A stretch of 59,068 bases of DNA, from positions 1-59,068 of the forward strand of contig CALXTE010000010.1 in the NCBI GenBank assembly GCA_944391345.1, written 5' to 3'. The stretch is from an uncultured Alphaproteobacteria bacterium. GTDB lineage: Bacteria; Pseudomonadota; Alphaproteobacteria; RF32; CAG-239. Under the pieces are notes generated by a model, which ran no database searches, was not told the DNA's origin, and saw only the letters and a list, made by a program, of their open reading frames with translations. The position numbers were made by a program, and so were the translations under genes. Shown one piece after another: positions 16,723 to 24,806 of the stretch. Within the stretch, counting starts at the first letter, position 1. The number at the start of each line of letters is the position of its first letter.

Positions 16723-18965
16723 GATTTGTCAGGATTATTTTTAAGTTAATTTTGGTGTTGCTGGTTCTTATTATCCTTGGCGGATATATCTTTTTGCGCA
16801 CGTTTGATTTGAACAAGTACAAGCCCCTTATTGCGCAAGTTACCGAAGAACAGCTTGGGCGTAAGCTGGTTATTAACGGAAATGCCGAGCTGGGAATCTC
16901 ATTTGTGCCGACTTTGGTGCTTAATGATGTGACTTTTGAAAATGCTCCTTGGGCTTCAACCGAAAATATGGTCAGTGTTGAAAAAATAGAGATTACTTTA
17001 GCGGTTTTGCCTTTGTTGGAACGTAAGGTTCAGATTGATAATATCTCTATTATTCGTCCGGAAATTAATCTGGAAATAGCTGCAGATGGTGCTACAAACT
17101 GGGATTTTTCGAATGTTAAAAAACCTTCGGCACAGCAGCTGGCCGTTTTGAAAGACCAAGCGGTGGCTACCGGCTTTATAAGCGCAGACAAAGCTGATAA
17201 GGCCGCCGAGGTTATTGCCGAAAAACCGCAAGCCATTGCTTTGGCCGGTTTTGCTGCCAATAATGTTGAGATTGAAAATGGCGCTTTTGTGTTTGCCAAT
17301 CAGCAATCCGGAGAGGTTATTTCTGCGGTTTTGAATAGTTTTCAAATGTCGACAGACAGTCTTGATGATCCGATTAATGCGACGTTTGATGCTGTTTATA
17401 ATAATCAATCTATTAAAGGAAGTGCACAGCTTGGGGCGATAAATGATTTGTTGAACGAAAAGCCTGACTTCCCGATAAAAGCTGACGTTGCGGCTTATGG
17501 CGCCGAGGTGAAGGCTAATGGCGTGGTTAATGGCTTGCTCGACGGTAATATCAGCTTTGATATGGCGCTTGATGTGTATAATCCAAACGGTAATTTTGGG
17601 GCGCCCGAGATTTCTTTGCTAGGAAATGCGGCGGGGACAGCTCAGAAAATTGCGTTGAAGCTTGATAAATTAACCGTGAACGGCAATGTTTTGACCGGTC
17701 AAGTTAATGCTGATTTGACCCAGAGTTTGCCTTTTGTTAAGGCTCAGCTAAGCAGTGATTTTATTGATGTAACGACACTTATGCCGGCAGAGCAGAAAAC
17801 AGCCTTTGTTTTGCCTTCTTTGATATCTTCGGCTCAGGCATCGGAGTTGGTGCCGCCGACGGTTATTCCTTATGAGTACTTGGGGATGGTGAATGCAGAG
17901 GCTTTGATTAATGTCGCAAATCTGAAAATTAATCCTCAATTGCAGGTTCAGAATGTGGCCTTGAATGCTAAGCTGAATAATGGGGTTTTAGTCATTAATC
18001 CTCTGAGTGCCGTTGTGGGCGGTGGTGATGTTTCTTTAACCGCCACGATTGATGCGGCAAAGAAGTCTTTATCTTCAAGCCTAAAAGCTCAGAATGTGGT
18101 CTTGCAAAGTTTGTATATGCCGCTGAAAGCTAATCCGTCCAGTCCAAATTTCGGTATTCTTGAAGGCGGTAAGTTGGATGCTGATATCCGTTTGAACGGA
18201 AGTGGTTCTAATTTGCGCCAGCTGACAGATTCTTTGAGCGGGCAAGTTATTTTGATTGCCGGCGAATCCGTTGTTCAGACCGGACAATTGCAGATTTTGA
18301 GCGGAAATTTTGTGACCCAGTTGCTTAATGCTCTTAAAATAGATAAAAATATTGATAAAAACATCAATATGAAATGTGCGGTCGTGCGCAGTGATGTCAG
18401 CAAAGGTGTGTTTACGTTTCCGAAGGGAATTGTCTTTAACGGCAAAAAGCTGAACTTTGTCAGCTCCGGTACACTTAATCTGAATAATGATGCGATTGAT
18501 TTTTCGTTGCGGCCTTATTCCGGAGAAATTGTTGACGCTAACTGGGCGCAGGCCTTGTCTTCGTTCTTGCGGGTTAAGGGAACTTTGCAAGACCCGAAAA
18601 TCGTGTTGAATGATACGCAGGCAATCAAAACGCTTATCGGCGTTGTAACAACCGGCGGAACGGCTTATTTGGGCTCACAGTTGTTGTTGGATTCCGATAG
18701 TTCGCCCTGTTACACGGCTTTAATCGGCACGCCTTATGCGTCACGTTTTCCGGCTCCAAGCAAAACTCAGCAGGCCACGCAGGCTGTTTATCAAGGCGCA
18801 AGCGATGCCGTTAGTGATGGGGTGACTGCCGTAACTGACACTGCAAAAGGCGCTGCTAATATGGTTAAAGACGGAGCAAAAGATGCCGCGTCAGATTTGA
18901 AGTCATCGGTTAAAGATTTGAGAAATGCGGCGCAAGGATTGTTTGATTCCTTTAAGCGTAAATAG
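16719..18965 (+). CDS. AsmA-family protein
   Basis: A 748-residue protein with one N-terminal membrane anchor (about residues 5-26) and a long periplasmic part of the AsmA/DUF748 type. The conserved AsmA start is visible: FDLNKYKPLIAQVTEEQLGRKLVI, then NDVTFENAPW. The C-terminal AsmA block (SLSGQVILIAGESVV; GTLNLNNDAIDFSLRPYSG) is also present. These bridge-like proteins are implicated in phospholipid movement to, and homeostasis of, the outer membrane. The tail (about 690-748) is low-complexity, Ala/Asp/Lys-rich, and may form an amphipathic helix. It sits within an operon-like run from rarA to acyP. Confidence 0.88.
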   Translation: MRFVRIIFKLILVLLVLIILGGYIFLRTFDLNKYKPLIAQVTEEQLGRKLVINGNAELGISFVPTLVLNDVTFENAPWASTENMVSVEKIEITLAVLPLLERKVQIDNISIIRPEINLEIAADGATNWDFSNVKKPSAQQLAVLKDQAVATGFISADKADKAAEVIAEKPQAIALAGFAANNVEIENGAFVFANQQSGEVISAVLNSFQMSTDSLDDPINATFDAVYNNQSIKGSAQLGAINDLLNEKPDFPIKADVAAYGAEVKANGVVNGLLDGNISFDMALDVYNPNGNFGAPEISLLGNAAGTAQKIALKLDKLTVNGNVLTGQVNADLTQSLPFVKAQLSSDFIDVTTLMPAEQKTAFVLPSLISSAQASELVPPTVIPYEYLGMVNAEALINVANLKINPQLQVQNVALNAKLNNGVLVINPLSAVVGGGDVSLTATIDAAKKSLSSSLKAQNVVLQSLYMPLKANPSSPNFGILEGGKLDADIRLNGSGSNLRQLTDSLSGQVILIAGESVVQTGQLQILSGNFVTQLLNALKIDKNIDKNINMKCAVVRSDVSKGVFTFPKGIVFNGKKLNFVSSGTLNLNNDAIDFSLRPYSGEIVDANWAQALSSFLRVKGTLQDPKIVLNDTQAIKTLIGVVTTGGTAYLGSQLLLDSDSSPCYTALIGTPYASRFPAPSKTQQATQAVYQGASDAVSDGVTAVTDTAKGAANMVKDGAKDAASDLKSSVKDLRNAAQGLFDSFKRK

Positions 18966-18973
18966 GAGGAGCG

Positions 18974-19483
18974 ATGGGCGTTTCTATTGAAAAATCTCAA
19001 GCTGCTATTATTGCCGATCGGGCGGTTCTGACAGCGCGTTTGATGCAATTTGCACGCTCGGACTGCTTGCTTTATTGGGCGCCGAACGAGGAGGTTTTTA
19101 GGCGGCAAGAAAAGTTGTGGTTGCCGGTTTTGCAATGGGTGGGCGAGCTTATCCACGGTGAGCTGGAGACGACCAAAGGTTTGGACGAGCCTTTGGAAAA
19201 CCGCAAATATGCTCCTTTTTTTGAAAAAATAATTCAAAATTTGAGTGATGCGGCGTTTGCTGCCTTTTACTTGGTTGCGTCGATTACTCGGTCTAATCTT
19301 TTGGCCTTGGCTTTTGTTAAAGGTAAGCTGTCGGCTGATGAGGTTTTTGAATCCGCTTTTGTTGAAGAATTATGGCAGGCAGAGGTTTGGGGAATCGATG
19401 AAGAAGCTGAGAAAAGGCGTCAATCCATTCGTTCCGAACTGCGAGAGATTGAAAATTTTTTGCATAAAAACGGCGAAAAGTAA
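18974..19483 (+). CDS. ATP12-family F1-ATPase assembly chaperone, lacking the N-terminal domain
   Basis: A 169-residue protein that matches the C-terminal helical domain of ATP12: ARLMQFARSDCLLYWA, then RRQEKLWLPVLQW, and near the end LWQAEVWGIDEEAE. ATP12 helps assemble the F1 alpha subunit. Typical alphaproteobacterial members are about 230-250 residues. The N-terminal domain with the LDGR and TPA motifs is missing, and the 8-base gap after asmA leaves no room for it. A real ribosome-binding site (AGGAGG) precedes the ATG, so this is a clean short gene rather than an assembly break. Confidence 0.8.
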   Translation: MGVSIEKSQAAIIADRAVLTARLMQFARSDCLLYWAPNEEVFRRQEKLWLPVLQWVGELIHGELETTKGLDEPLENRKYAPFFEKIIQNLSDAAFAAFYLVASITRSNLLALAFVKGKLSADEVFESAFVEELWQAEVWGIDEEAEKRRQSIRSELREIENFLHKNGEK

Positions 19484-19773
19484 TGGAACGCGAAGTTTAT
19501 ATCAAAATTTATGGTCGGGTGCAAGGAATCGGTTTTCGTTGGTGGGCAGTGAAAAATGCCGAAGAAATCGGCGGCATTTCCGGTTGGGTGCGAAATGTTG
19601 AGGACGGTACGGTCGAAATTATGATGTCTGGCGAAGAAGAAAATATTGATAAAATGCTGCTTGCCTGTCACAAAGGCCCGCCGCTTTCGCGCGTTGATAA
19701 TGTTAAATTTGTGGTGGGGCGCTGGAGCGGTTTTTTGCCACCGATTGAACAAGGTGTGTTTAAGCGTGTTTAA
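19483..19773 (+). CDS. acyP: acylphosphatase
   Basis: A 96-residue enzyme that hydrolyses carboxyl-phosphate bonds in acyl phosphates. The family signature GRVQGIGFRWWA is near the N-terminus, with the phosphate-binding arginine in FR. The catalytic asparagine is in WVRNVEDGTVE (about residue 39). Start and preceding stop overlap by one base (TAATG), indicating translational coupling to the ATP12-type gene. The C-terminal end (FKRV) is slightly longer than average. Confidence 0.93.
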   Translation: MEREVYIKIYGRVQGIGFRWWAVKNAEEIGGISGWVRNVEDGTVEIMMSGEEENIDKMLLACHKGPPLSRVDNVKFVVGRWSGFLPPIEQGVFKRV

Positions 19774-19774
19774 C

Positions 19775-19808
19775 AAAAAAAGGCAGAGGTTTGTCCTCTG
19801 CCTTTAAT
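19775..19808. terminator. bidirectional terminator
   Basis: AAGGCAGAGG (19780-19789) pairs with CCTCTGCCTT (19795-19804) around TTTGT, with an A run on the left. It separates acyP from the converging gene, whose stop lies in the stem. Confidence 0.8.
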
Positions 19809-20403
19809 AGTTTTCCAAAGCAAGCTGCCCTTTCAGCATGGCTTCGTTGTTTCTGATCAAATCTTGGAAGCGGTCTTCTTCTGCAATATGCAGGTTTAAG
19901 ATTATGATGCTTTCAAGCAAGAGCCTGAGGGAAGTTTCTTCTTGTTGGAGAAGAATTTCATCGGAAACAATTGTGTCTAAAAAGCTAAAGATAAGCTCTT
20001 CGTTATCACCTTGTTCCCATATTTCTTCTTCGCTCAGCGCTTTTCCTAATTTTTGGGTTTCGAACTGCAGGTATTTCCTTACCGACGGATTTAATTCTTC
20101 CGTTGTTTCGAGCATATAAAAGATATGCAAGCGGGAGAGTGTCAGCCATTCGCGGTTTAATTCTTTATTGTCACAAATTTTTTTAATTTCATCTATGACA
20201 GCTCCGCATTGTCCTTTACAGCCGTCACGGCAGTCCGAGTTCTTCAAAACAAAAATTTTGAAGATAAGGTTCGATACCAACAAGTCTAGTAGCATATCAG
20301 CGATTTTTATATCATCGCTGCGTTGCTTGAAAATCTTAATTTCTTCCTCATTTGGCATAATCGTTGAGATTATATCACAAATGACGTTTTTTATCTTTTT
20401 CAT
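19804..20403 (-). CDS. hypothetical helical protein
   Basis: A 199-residue acidic, mostly helical protein with no signal peptide. I do not recognise the family. Visible features are a cluster of three cysteines (CRDGCKGQC, about residues 58-66), possibly metal-binding or redox-active, and a Leu/Glu-rich C-terminal half. It is monocistronic, with its own TTGACA promoter and an SD-less AT-rich leader, and lies back-to-back with the rplK promoter. Confidence 0.65.
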   Translation of the reverse strand: MKKIKNVICDIISTIMPNEEEIKIFKQRSDDIKIADMLLDLLVSNLIFKIFVLKNSDCRDGCKGQCGAVIDEIKKICDNKELNREWLTLSRLHIFYMLETTEELNPSVRKYLQFETQKLGKALSEEEIWEQGDNEELIFSFLDTIVSDEILLQQEETSLRLLLESIIILNLHIAEEDRFQDLIRNNEAMLKGQLALENY

Positions 20404-20476
20404 AGTTAAATAATTTTAATTTCATAATTATAGTTATCCGGACTCGCTTTATACCTTAATGGACAAAATTTGTCAA
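20404..20476 (-). promoter_or_regulatory. promoter and SD-less leader (family member B)
   Basis: Reading on the minus strand, TTGACA (20476-20471), 17-base spacer, TATAAA (20453-20448). The leader ends AAATTAAAATTATTTAACT before the ATG, with no purine-rich ribosome site. The -35 is about 50 bases from the -35 of the divergent rplK promoter. Confidence 0.7.
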
Positions 20477-20525
20477 GTAGAATCGTCGCGAATTTTTAAA
20501 TTTTTTTTATTTTTCAAAAAAATGC

Positions 20526-20553
20526 TTGTAAAATAAAATAATTATGTTATACA
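20526..20553 (+). promoter_or_regulatory. promoter of rplK-rplA
   Basis: TTGTAA at 20526-20531, 16-base spacer, TATACA at 20548-20553. Expected start is near 20560, giving a leader of about 110 nt that contains the L1-binding mimic. Confidence 0.65.
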
Positions 20554-20614
20554 AAACCGACTCTTGAGAAGGAATCGTGTCTTTTTCAGGAGTGATTGTG
20601 TTAATTAATAATTT

Positions 20615-20648
20615 CGTGGGAGGCGAGCCATCGTCTAATTCAACCACG
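20615..20648 (+). promoter_or_regulatory. L1 autoregulatory site mimicking the 23S L1 stalk
   Basis: CGTGG (20615-20619) pairs with CCACG (20644-20648). After an asymmetric internal loop (G opposite AATTCAA), an inner stem AGGCGA/TCGTCT closes on GCCA. The GTGGGAGGC and ACCAC portions copy the L1-binding helix of 23S rRNA. This fits the known mechanism in which excess L1 represses rplK-rplA translation. The site ends 23 bases before rplK. Confidence 0.75.
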
Positions 20649-20671
20649 ATCCTAATAAAGAGGTTTTTGAA

Positions 20672-21109
20672 ATGGCTAAGTCTAAAAAGAAAATTTTAGG
20701 TTTAATCAAGCTTCAGATTCCGGCCGGAAAGGCTAACCCTTCTCCTCCGGTTGGTCCGGCTTTGGGTCAAAAAGGCTTGAATATTATGGATTTCTGCAAA
20801 CAATTTAATGCAGCTACCCAAAAAATGGAACCGGGTATTCCTGTTCCGGTTGTTATTACCGCTTATGAAGACAAATCTTTTGTTTTCGTTACAAAGCTTC
20901 CTCCGGTTTCTTACTACATCAAAAAAGCTGCTAATATTAAGTCAGCTTCTAAAGAACCAGGAAAAACCATTGCCGGTCAAATCACTATGGCTCAGGTTAA
21001 AGAAATTGCCACCGCTAAGTTGCCGGATTTGAACTGCTCAACAGTTGAATCTGCAATGAATATGGTTAAAGGTCAGGCCGTTTCTATGGGCGTTAAGGTT
21101 GTGGAGTAA
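20672..21109 (+). CDS. rplK: 50S ribosomal protein L11
   Basis: A 145-residue protein with the L11 signature. The N-terminal domain contains [30 protein letters not shown], including the proline-rich element used by translation factors. The C-terminal 23S-binding domain contains the [11 protein letters not shown]-like loop and ends [18 protein letters not shown]11 sits at the GTPase-associated centre and is needed for RelA activation. AGAGG precedes the ATG. rplA starts 4 bases later. Confidence 0.98.
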   Translation: MAKSKKKILGLIKLQIPAGKANPSPPVGPALGQKGLNIMDFCKQFNAATQKMEPGIPVPVVITAYEDKSFVFVTKLPPVSYYIKKAANIKSASKEPGKTIAGQITMAQVKEIATAKLPDLNCSTVESAMNMVKGQAVSMGVKVVE

Positions 21110-21113
21110 GACA

Positions 21114-21797
21114 ATGCAGGGAAAAAGAATTGTAAACGCTTATAAAACAGTTGATAAAACAAAGTCTTATTCTTTGAAAGAAGCTGTTAAAATCGTTAAA
21201 GAAAATGCTACTGCAAAATTTGACGAAACAATTGATTTGGCAGTTAACCTTGGTGTTGATCCGAAATATGCTGACCAGATGGTTCGCGGTGTTTGCGCTC
21301 TTCCACACGGAAACGGCAAAACCATTCGCGTTGCCGTTTTGGCTCAGGGTGAAAAAGCTGATGAAGCTAAAGCTGCCGGAGCTGATTTGGTCGGAGCTGA
21401 AAATCTTATCGACTCTATCTTGAGTGGTAAAATTGAGTTCGACAGATGCATTGCTACTCCTGATATGATGGGATTGGCTGGTCGTGTTGCTCGCGTTTTG
21501 GGTCCGAAAGGCTTGATGCCGAACCCGAAACTCGGTACTGTTACCGCTGATGTTGCCAATGCCGTTAAAAAGGCTAAGGCCGGTGAAGTTCAATATCGTG
21601 TTGAAAAGAACGGTATTGTTCATGCCGGTGTTGCTAAAGCAAGCTTCTCAGAAGATAAAATTTATGACAACGCTAAAGCTTTTATGGATGCTATCATTAA
21701 AGCTAAACCGGCTGGTGCTAAAGGAACTTATATTAAAAAGATTTCTTTGAGCAGCACCATGGGTGTCGGCGTTAAGGTTGATGCTTCTGCCTTGTAA
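21114..21797 (+). CDS. rplA: 50S ribosomal protein L1
   Basis: A 227-residue protein with normal two-domain L1 sequence, including the [17 protein letters not shown]-terminal block and the signature [18 protein letters not shown]1 forms the mobile stalk at the E site and acts as translational repressor of its own operon through the site at 20615-20648. I chose ATG at 21114 (start [10 protein letters not shown]), because GGAG lies 6 bases upstream; an in-frame GTG inside rplK is less likely. Confidence 0.98.
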   Translation: MQGKRIVNAYKTVDKTKSYSLKEAVKIVKENATAKFDETIDLAVNLGVDPKYADQMVRGVCALPHGNGKTIRVAVLAQGEKADEAKAAGADLVGAENLIDSILSGKIEFDRCIATPDMMGLAGRVARVLGPKGLMPNPKLGTVTADVANAVKKAKAGEVQYRVEKNGIVHAGVAKASFSEDKIYDNAKAFMDAIIKAKPAGAKGTYIKKISLSSTMGVGVKVDASAL

Positions 21798-21807
21798 TTT
21801 TTGAGAT

Positions 21808-21838
21808 TTAGGCAGCTTCTGAAAAAGGGGCTGCCTAA
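21808..21838 (+). other. hairpin after rplA
   Basis: TTAGGCAGC (21808-21816) pairs perfectly with GCTGCCTAA (21830-21838). No T run follows, so it looks like a processing or mRNA-stability hairpin rather than a terminator. Confidence 0.5.
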
Positions 21839-21879
21839 GTCTGTTGAGCGGGGCTTGACTCTTGAGGTTAAGATTCTGC

Positions 21880-21908
21880 TTGACAGTTGAGTTTTTTTGG
21901 TGTTTAAC
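21880..21908 (+). promoter_or_regulatory. possible internal promoter for rplJ-rplL
   Basis: Perfect TTGACA at 21880-21885, 17-base spacer, but weak TTTAAC at 21903-21908. A promoter ahead of rplJ is common in bacteria. It would give a leader of about 470 nt that includes a tandem near-repeat (TTTTCTTGATTGAT at about 21977 and 22035) and the L10 site. Confidence 0.45.
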
Positions 21909-22103
21909 ACCGATATCTAAGTTTTTTGGATATTATTAGAGAAAGGGCTTTGAGCTCAAGCTTTGAGGTGAAAGACTTTTCTTGATTGATATTTTGAAAG
22001 AGAAATTTCTTCATTTATGTTTTTAAGTGATGATTTTTCTTGATTGATGTTTTGAGTGAGGATTTTCCTTGCTCGCTCTTCAGAGGCTTTGCGCCTTTGA
22101 AAA

Positions 22104-22249
22104 CTGTCCAAGACCGTAGGTGGTGGGCTATTATTAAAAACTTGGGGTTAAGGCATTGGTTCTTAAAACGGGTTTTTCTTGGTAACCTTTCTTAATTGTC
22201 CTACGTAGACGGGAGTAGAGAATTTTTTTATCTTTTTTCTCCTGGACAG
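22104..22249 (+). promoter_or_regulatory. ribosomal protein L10 leader
   Basis: An outer stem CTGTCCA (22104-22110) with TGGACAG (22243-22249) encloses the conserved blocks AGACCGTAGGTGG and CCTACGTAGACGGGAG. The TAGG and CCTA segments can pair with each other. This is the arrangement of the L10-(L12)4 binding leader that represses rplJ-rplL when the complex is in excess. It lies about 130 bases before the rplJ start. Confidence 0.82.
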
Positions 22250-22378
22250 ATTAGGTCTTGCTTGGTTGCCGTTTGACGGCAAGTAGGCAATGTGTGTAAA
22301 AAATGACATTGCTTTTAAGGCGATGCTTTGTTTGAGGCGTTTGCTTTATGAGGCGGTGTTTTATAGTGGAGACAACAA

Positions 22379-22861
22379 GTGAATCGCGAAGAAAAAGCAC
22401 AGTTACTCAGCGAGCTTAATGAATTGTTTTCTAAGTCTGAAGTTGTGGTCGTTTCTCATTATAAAGGATTGACCGTTAAAGAAGTTTCGGAACTTAGAGA
22501 TAAAATCAGAGAAGCCGGCGCTGGTTTCAGAGTTACTAAAAATCGCATTACTCGTCTTGCTCTTAAAGGCACAAAATTTGAAGGTTTGGCTGACCTGTTC
22601 CAAGGTCCGACTGCGGTTGCTTTTGCCAGTGATCCGGTTTCTGCCTGCAAAGTTTGTGTTAACTTCGCAAAAGATAATGAAAAATTGGTTATCGTTGGTG
22701 GTGCTACTGATACTGGTATTCTTACAATCGACGAAATCAAAAAATTGGCAAGCATTCCTTCTATGGACGAACTGCGCGCCAAGATTATTGGTCTTTTGCA
22801 GGCTCCCGGTGCTCAGTTGGCTCGTTTGGCCAAGGCATACAGCGAAAAAGAAGCTGCTTAG
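22379..22861 (+). CDS. rplJ: 50S ribosomal protein L10
   Basis: A 160-residue protein, the base of the L7/L12 stalk. It has the family blocks VVVSHYKGLTVKEVSELR and RVTKNRITRLAL near the N-terminus and the helix for L12 dimers at the C-terminus (LLQAPGAQLARLAKAYSEK). The start is GTG at 22379, with GGAG 8 bases upstream. It is controlled by the L10 leader and followed by rplL after 119 bases. Confidence 0.97.
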   Translation: MNREEKAQLLSELNELFSKSEVVVVSHYKGLTVKEVSELRDKIREAGAGFRVTKNRITRLALKGTKFEGLADLFQGPTAVAFASDPVSACKVCVNFAKDNEKLVIVGGATDTGILTIDEIKKLASIPSMDELRAKIIGLLQAPGAQLARLAKAYSEKEAA

Positions 22862-22872
22862 TTTTTTTTATT

Positions 22873-22906
22873 TTTCAAGCGGGGAGCTTAAGGCTCATGC
22901 TTGAAA
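22873..22906 (+). other. hairpin between rplJ and rplL
   Basis: TTTCAAGC (22873-22880) pairs with GCTTGAAA (22899-22906), with an inner GAGCT/GGCTC stem. No T run follows. It may adjust the ratio of L12 to L10 by protecting the rplL mRNA end. Confidence 0.45.
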
Positions 22907-22980
22907 GAATAAGCTAAGTAAAGAGTAACAAGTTTGTGATTTTAATTTTTTAGATTTAATTTATTTTTTGGAGAAAAATT

Positions 22981-23352
22981 ATGGCCGATTTAGCCAAGTT
23001 AGTTGATGAATTGTCAGCTCTTACCGTTATGGAAGCTGCTGATCTTGCAAAAATGTTGGAAGAAAAATGGGGCGTTTCTGCCGCTGCTGCTGTTGCTGTT
23101 GCTGCCGGTGGCGCTGCCGGTGGTGCTGCTGCTGAAGAAAAAGACGAATTTACAATCGTTCTTGCTGAAGCCGGCGCTAATAAGATTAACGTTATTAAAG
23201 AAATCCGCGCTATTACCCAATTGGGCTTGAAAGAAGCTAAGGATCTCGTTGACGGTGCTCCGAAGACTGTTAAAGAAGGTGTTGCTAAGGCTGAAGCAGA
23301 AGAAATCAAGAAGAAACTTGAAGCTGCCGGCGCTAAGGTTGAATTGAAGTAA
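22981..23352 (+). CDS. rplL: 50S ribosomal protein L7/L12
   Basis: A 123-residue protein. The N-terminal dimerisation helix ([26 protein letters not shown]) is followed by an Ala/Gly-rich hinge, then the factor-binding C-terminal domain ([28 protein letters not shown]). Normal in length. GGAG lies 8 bases upstream. Unusually, rpoB does not follow: a strong terminator comes 47 bases later, and about 5.9 kb of accessory genes intervene. Confidence 0.98.
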   Translation: MADLAKLVDELSALTVMEAADLAKMLEEKWGVSAAAAVAVAAGGAAGGAAAEEKDEFTIVLAEAGANKINVIKEIRAITQLGLKEAKDLVDGAPKTVKEGVAKAEAEEIKKKLEAAGAKVELK

Positions 23353-23398
23353 TCCTTCTTAGTACCTTTCTGTTCCTCTGAAAGTTATTTCAGAGATA

Positions 23399-23447
23399 AA
23401 ATCCCGATTATGCCTCTCCTGTTATGGCTGATCGGGATTTTTTTTGT
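23399..23447 (+). terminator. strong terminator of the rplJ-rplL operon
   Basis: AAATCCCGAT (23399-23408) pairs with ATCGGGATTT (23431-23440), then eight T. It cleanly ends the ribosomal operon, so rpoBC cannot be co-transcribed from it in the usual way. Confidence 0.85.
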
Positions 23448-23501
23448 GTTTGAAAGCTGAATGGAGATAAGTTGTAAAATATGGTGAGATTCTGTTTCTG
23501 T

Positions 23502-23880
23502 TAATTTTGTCTAAAACAATAAAGGGATGGTGAGGGGTGTGATGAGAGGGGCAGAAAAGCGATGGAGAGGACGAGTGGAAAGGGGCAGGAAAGTACTGGA
23601 GGTAAAGTGGAAAGGGATAAGAGTGTGTCTGCAAGGAGAGGTAAGAGTGAGAAGGCAATGGATGGCGATAAGAGAGTGTGAACAAGAGGCGATTGAAATC
23701 GGAAAGGATGGGTGCAAGCTGATGAGTGAAGTGAAAAAAATGGGTGGGTAAGCGGAGAGTGGTTAAACGAGGGAGAAAGGAGGAAGGTTCAGAGAGAGAA
23801 AAATTGGAGAGAGGAAAGATGAGGGGTAGGGTAAAGGAGTTAAGGCAAAAGAAAAATATAAATGAGTTGCACAAGGCAAT
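23502..23880 (+). repeat. purine-rich tract with 17-bp periodicity, type 1
   Basis: About 380 bases without a believable gene. From 23521 to 23880 I count 74 pyrimidines in 360 bases (79% purine on this strand). It opens with TAATTTTGTCTAA (23502-23514), then GGGATG 22 bases from the motif start. Internal matches occur at multiples of 17: GGGGCAGAAAAGCGATG at 23548 and GGGGCAGGAAAGTACTG at 23582 (offset 34, 13 of 17 identical); GATAAGAG...GTGTG at 23616 and 23667 (offset 51). Frames are open on both strands only because pyrimidine-containing stops are rare. A related tract follows rpoC. Confidence 0.5.
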
Positions 23881-23948
23881 GATTATTCTTTTCAATAAAG
23901 CATTTGTGGGGTAGGATTGATTGGCTATAATGAGTCAGAGGGCGTTTG

Positions 23949-24356
23949 ATGAAGGCGATAACCATTTGGCAGCCTTATGCGCAAGCGATTGCACTGGGGT
24001 TGAAAAAGTTTGAGACGCGGTCCTGGGCGACGAGATATCGCGGAAAGCTTGCCATTCATGCCTCGCATAGGCCGCTTTCTAAAGAGCGCAAGCTCTTGGC
24101 GGAAAAGTATCATATCAAAGATTGTGCCTTGGGTGAGGTGATGGTTGTGGCCGATTTGGTTGATTGTATTTTGATGACGGAAGAATTTATCCAAGCGCAG
24201 AGTGAAGCTGAGCGTGATTTCGGTGATTGGCGTGTCGGGCGGTATGCATGGCGGCTTGAAAATATTGAGGTTTTAAAAAATCCGGTTAAACTATCCGGAA
24301 AACAAGGTTTGTGGAATCTAGAGCTTCTAACCATTCATAAGAGTGTGTTATGCTGA
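23949..24356 (+). CDS. ASCH-domain protein
   Basis: A 135-residue protein with ASCH/PUA-like sequence: MKAITIWQPYAQAIALGLKKFETRSW, then YRGKLAIHASHRP, then GEVMVVADLVDC and the C-terminal YAWRLENIEVL. The WQPYA...KKFETRSW and R/H-rich strands are typical of ASCH domains, thought to bind RNA or modified nucleotides; some have ribonuclease or amidohydrolase activity. I take the ATG at 23949. No operon partner is obvious. Confidence 0.85.
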   Translation: MKAITIWQPYAQAIALGLKKFETRSWATRYRGKLAIHASHRPLSKERKLLAEKYHIKDCALGEVMVVADLVDCILMTEEFIQAQSEAERDFGDWRVGRYAWRLENIEVLKNPVKLSGKQGLWNLELLTIHKSVLC

Positions 24357-24459
24357 AAGTTTGATGCTCTTTTTTGTTTTTAAATCAGGGTAAGTCATAA
24401 AAAATTAAACAGTTTGTTTTATTTTTTATTTGTCTTGTGATTATTCAAAGGGGATTGTT

Positions 24460-24759
24460 ATGAAAAAATATTGTTTGCTTTTGGGTGTGGCGATTTTGGT
24501 TGGTGGTTGTTCTCATCTTGATAAATATATGACTGTTAGTTCAAATGCTTCGGCTCAGGAAAAGTTTCGAGCTTGTGCTTTGACCGAGGCGAATTCGATG
24601 TTACAGAACGGAACGCTCTTTACCAAAAGTTTGACCGTGACCAAAGATGAGATTGTCAGCACTTGTCTTAAAAAGATGGCGCTTGAAGCCGCCGGAATTG
24701 ATTCCGAGGCGCAGACAATCGCGACAAATGTGATTAATGCTTTGCGTGCGGCTCAATAG
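24460..24759 (+). CDS. small lipoprotein
   Basis: A 99-residue protein with a lipoprotein signal ending LVGGC (lipid-attached cysteine at about residue 17). The mature part is about 80 residues, helical, with two further cysteines (RACALTEA and STCLKK), possibly a disulfide. I know no function. AAGGGG lies 6-9 bases before the ATG at 24460, and a bidirectional terminator follows. Confidence 0.75.
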   Translation: MKKYCLLLGVAILVGGCSHLDKYMTVSSNASAQEKFRACALTEANSMLQNGTLFTKSLTVTKDEIVSTCLKKMALEAAGIDSEAQTIATNVINALRAAQ

Positions 24760-24772
24760 GTTGTTTTCTTAG

Positions 24773-24806
24773 AAAAATCCCTCATTTGGAAAAATGAGGG
24801 ATTTTT
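24773..24806. terminator. bidirectional terminator
   Basis: AAAAATCCCTCATT (24773-24786) pairs with AATGAGGGATTTTT (24793-24806) around a 6-base loop. It serves both converging genes. Confidence 0.85.

Noticed and set aside
23422-23895. Long open frames on both strands of the purine-rich tract after rplL (e.g. 23527-23751 plus, 23422-23895 minus)
   Set aside because: Frames are open because the strand has few pyrimidines; translations are low complexity (Arg/Lys/Glu or Ser/Pro/His/Leu), without ribosome sites or recognisable domains.
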